From Solirubrobacteraceae bacterium (GTDB lineage: Bacteria; Actinomycetota; Thermoleophilia; Solirubrobacterales; Solirubrobacteraceae), in contig JANWIP010000010.1 of the NCBI GenBank assembly GCA_025449845.1, positions 1 through 64,000 of the forward strand: a DNA stretch of 64,000 bases, in the 5' to 3' direction. The notes below the pieces were generated by a model. That model ran no database searches. It had not been told where the DNA came from and saw nothing but the letters and a program-made list of their open reading frames with translations. Both the position numbers and the translations under genes were made by a program. Below, piece by piece: positions 63,341 through 64,000 of the stretch. Positions within the stretch are counted from its first letter, which is position 1, and each line of letters opens with the position of its first letter.

Positions 63341-63739
63341 TCAGCCGGTGGTGGTTCGGCCGCTTGCGGGGTGCGCGGCGACCTGTCCCGGCGGGCGCTT
63401 GGCGGCCTCTTGCCGTGCCTCTGGGAGGCTTGGGTGGATGACAATCGCATCGGACAGACCAACGATCGTGGCGAGGCGCTTTAGCTGTGAGGTATCGGGG
63501 ATCACGAGGATCAGCTTGGCGCGGCGGTGGTCGAGGCGATCGCTGAGGCGTAGCAGCATGTCGATACCTGCGCTATCGAGGTAGCGCGTCTCGCTGAGGT
63601 CGACGATGAGGCTTGAGGCGTCGGGGCCGAGCGCGTCGGCGAGCTGCTGGTGGGTGGCAGTGGCGTTGGCGGCGTCGATGTCTTCGTGGATGTGTGCGAT
63701 GGGCACTCCGTCGATCCGTTCGATGTTGAGTGGGCTCAT
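63341..63739 (-). CDS. STAS domain protein with extra tail
   Basis: A 132-residue protein. MSPLNIERIDGVPIAHIHED, then SSLIVDLSETRYLDSAGIDM with the DSAG serine. A basic Pro/Ala tail extends past the STAS fold. Its ATG overlaps the stop of the anti-sigma gene by four bases, which fits coexpression of a kinase and its antagonist. Confidence 0.85.
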   Translation of the reverse strand: MSPLNIERIDGVPIAHIHEDIDAANATATHQQLADALGPDASSLIVDLSETRYLDSAGIDMLLRLSDRLDHRRAKLILVIPDTSQLKRLATIVGLSDAIVIHPSLPEARQEAAKRPPGQVAAHPASGRTTTG

Positions 63740-64000
63740 GCTTGGTGGGAGAGCCGCTTGGTGATGGTCACAACGGTTCCGTGTTGGTCGCTGTCGATCT
63801 TCACGTCGTCCACGAGCGAGCGCATGATCTCGAGCCCCCGGCCACCGCTTTGTGGGCGAGTCGTGCGCCATCGGCCGACATCGCGAACGGTGATTGTCGC
63901 CTGTCGGCCGTCGTGTTCGCAGCGCACGGTGAAGGTGGCTTCGCGGGCGCCGTAGGCGTGCTCGATGGCGTTGGTGGCGGCCTCGGAGGCGGAGAGGGTG
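63736..64000 (-). CDS. RsbW-like anti-sigma factor kinase (cut by window edge)
   Basis: Only the C-terminal 87 residues are visible. The N box is LSASEAATNAIEHAYG, followed by VTVRDVGRWR-like (ITVRDVGRWRTTRPQSGGRG) G1-type region and GLEIMRSLVDDV, the HATPase_c signature. Acts as serine kinase and anti-sigma factor in partner switching. The gene continues past 64000. Confidence 0.85.
   Translation of the reverse strand, partial: TLSASEAATNAIEHAYGAREATFTVRCEHDGRQATITVRDVGRWRTTRPQSGGRGLEIMRSLVDDVKIDSDQHGTVVTITKRLSHQA

Overview
The window is high-GC bacterial DNA, most likely from an actinobacterium of the Thermoleophilia/Solirubrobacterales kind. This is inferred from the gene order rplM-rpsI-glmM-glmS-nnr-alr, a GuaB3-type IMP dehydrogenase-like protein, an RNase P RNA, a LexA box of the CGAAC-N4-GTTCG type, and duplicated aa3-type cytochrome oxidases. 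No rRNA or CRISPR array is visible.

Layout. (1) 1-2157 is mobile debris beside the 3' end of tRNA-Pro(UGG): a transposase C-terminus, an AAA/DUF4143 ATPase and an IS66 transposase N-terminal scrap. (2) 2158-15811 is ordinary chromosome: DUF1015, OsmC, Nudix, rhodanese, glycyl-tRNA synthetase, acyl-CoA dehydrogenase, 3-hydroxyacyl-CoA dehydrogenase, thioredoxin reductase, two membrane lipid-type proteins, a glutamine amidotransferase-like hydrolase and enoyl-CoA hydratase. Three fatty acid beta-oxidation steps are therefore present. (3) 15883-25464 is a respiratory cluster with two complete subunit II/I pairs, one of type A1 (GHPEVY) and one of type A2 (YSHPAVY). It also has one subunit III, CtaB, three tiny membrane proteins, a duplicated UspA-like protein and a lipoprotein fusing cytochrome c to a cupredoxin. 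(4) 25491-40769 is a long leftward run: glycosyltransferase, HIT, tRNA nucleotidyltransferase, alanine racemase, NAD(P)HX repair enzyme, GlmS, GlmM, S9, L13, GuaA and GuaB3. S9 carries a large acidic extension. (5) 40944-45899 holds leuS, thrC, rnpB and lexA.

(6) 46142 to about 62000 is an integrated element beside tRNA-Leu(GAG). A large serine recombinase reads leftward, and its frame stays open through the antisense of the tRNA and into lexA, giving one 835-codon frame. Behind it lie a DNA methyltransferase, a replication-relaxation protein, a VirD4/TraG-like ATPase and several overlapping small ORFs, which suggests a mobilisable element. Its right part carries an asparaginase, a two-TM protein with a V4R-like domain, a HEPN protein and a coiled-coil tail-anchored protein. 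Two of these genes have LexA-box-like palindromes upstream, so host SOS control of the cargo is plausible.

(7) 62159-64000 has a 5'-truncated ClC chloride channel, two STAS-domain proteins and the end of an HATPase anti-sigma factor, forming a partner-switching module.

The most interesting signals are the recombinase/tRNA/lexA frame fusion, the SOS palindromes in the cargo, and the paired A1/A2 oxidases with their unusual accessory proteins.
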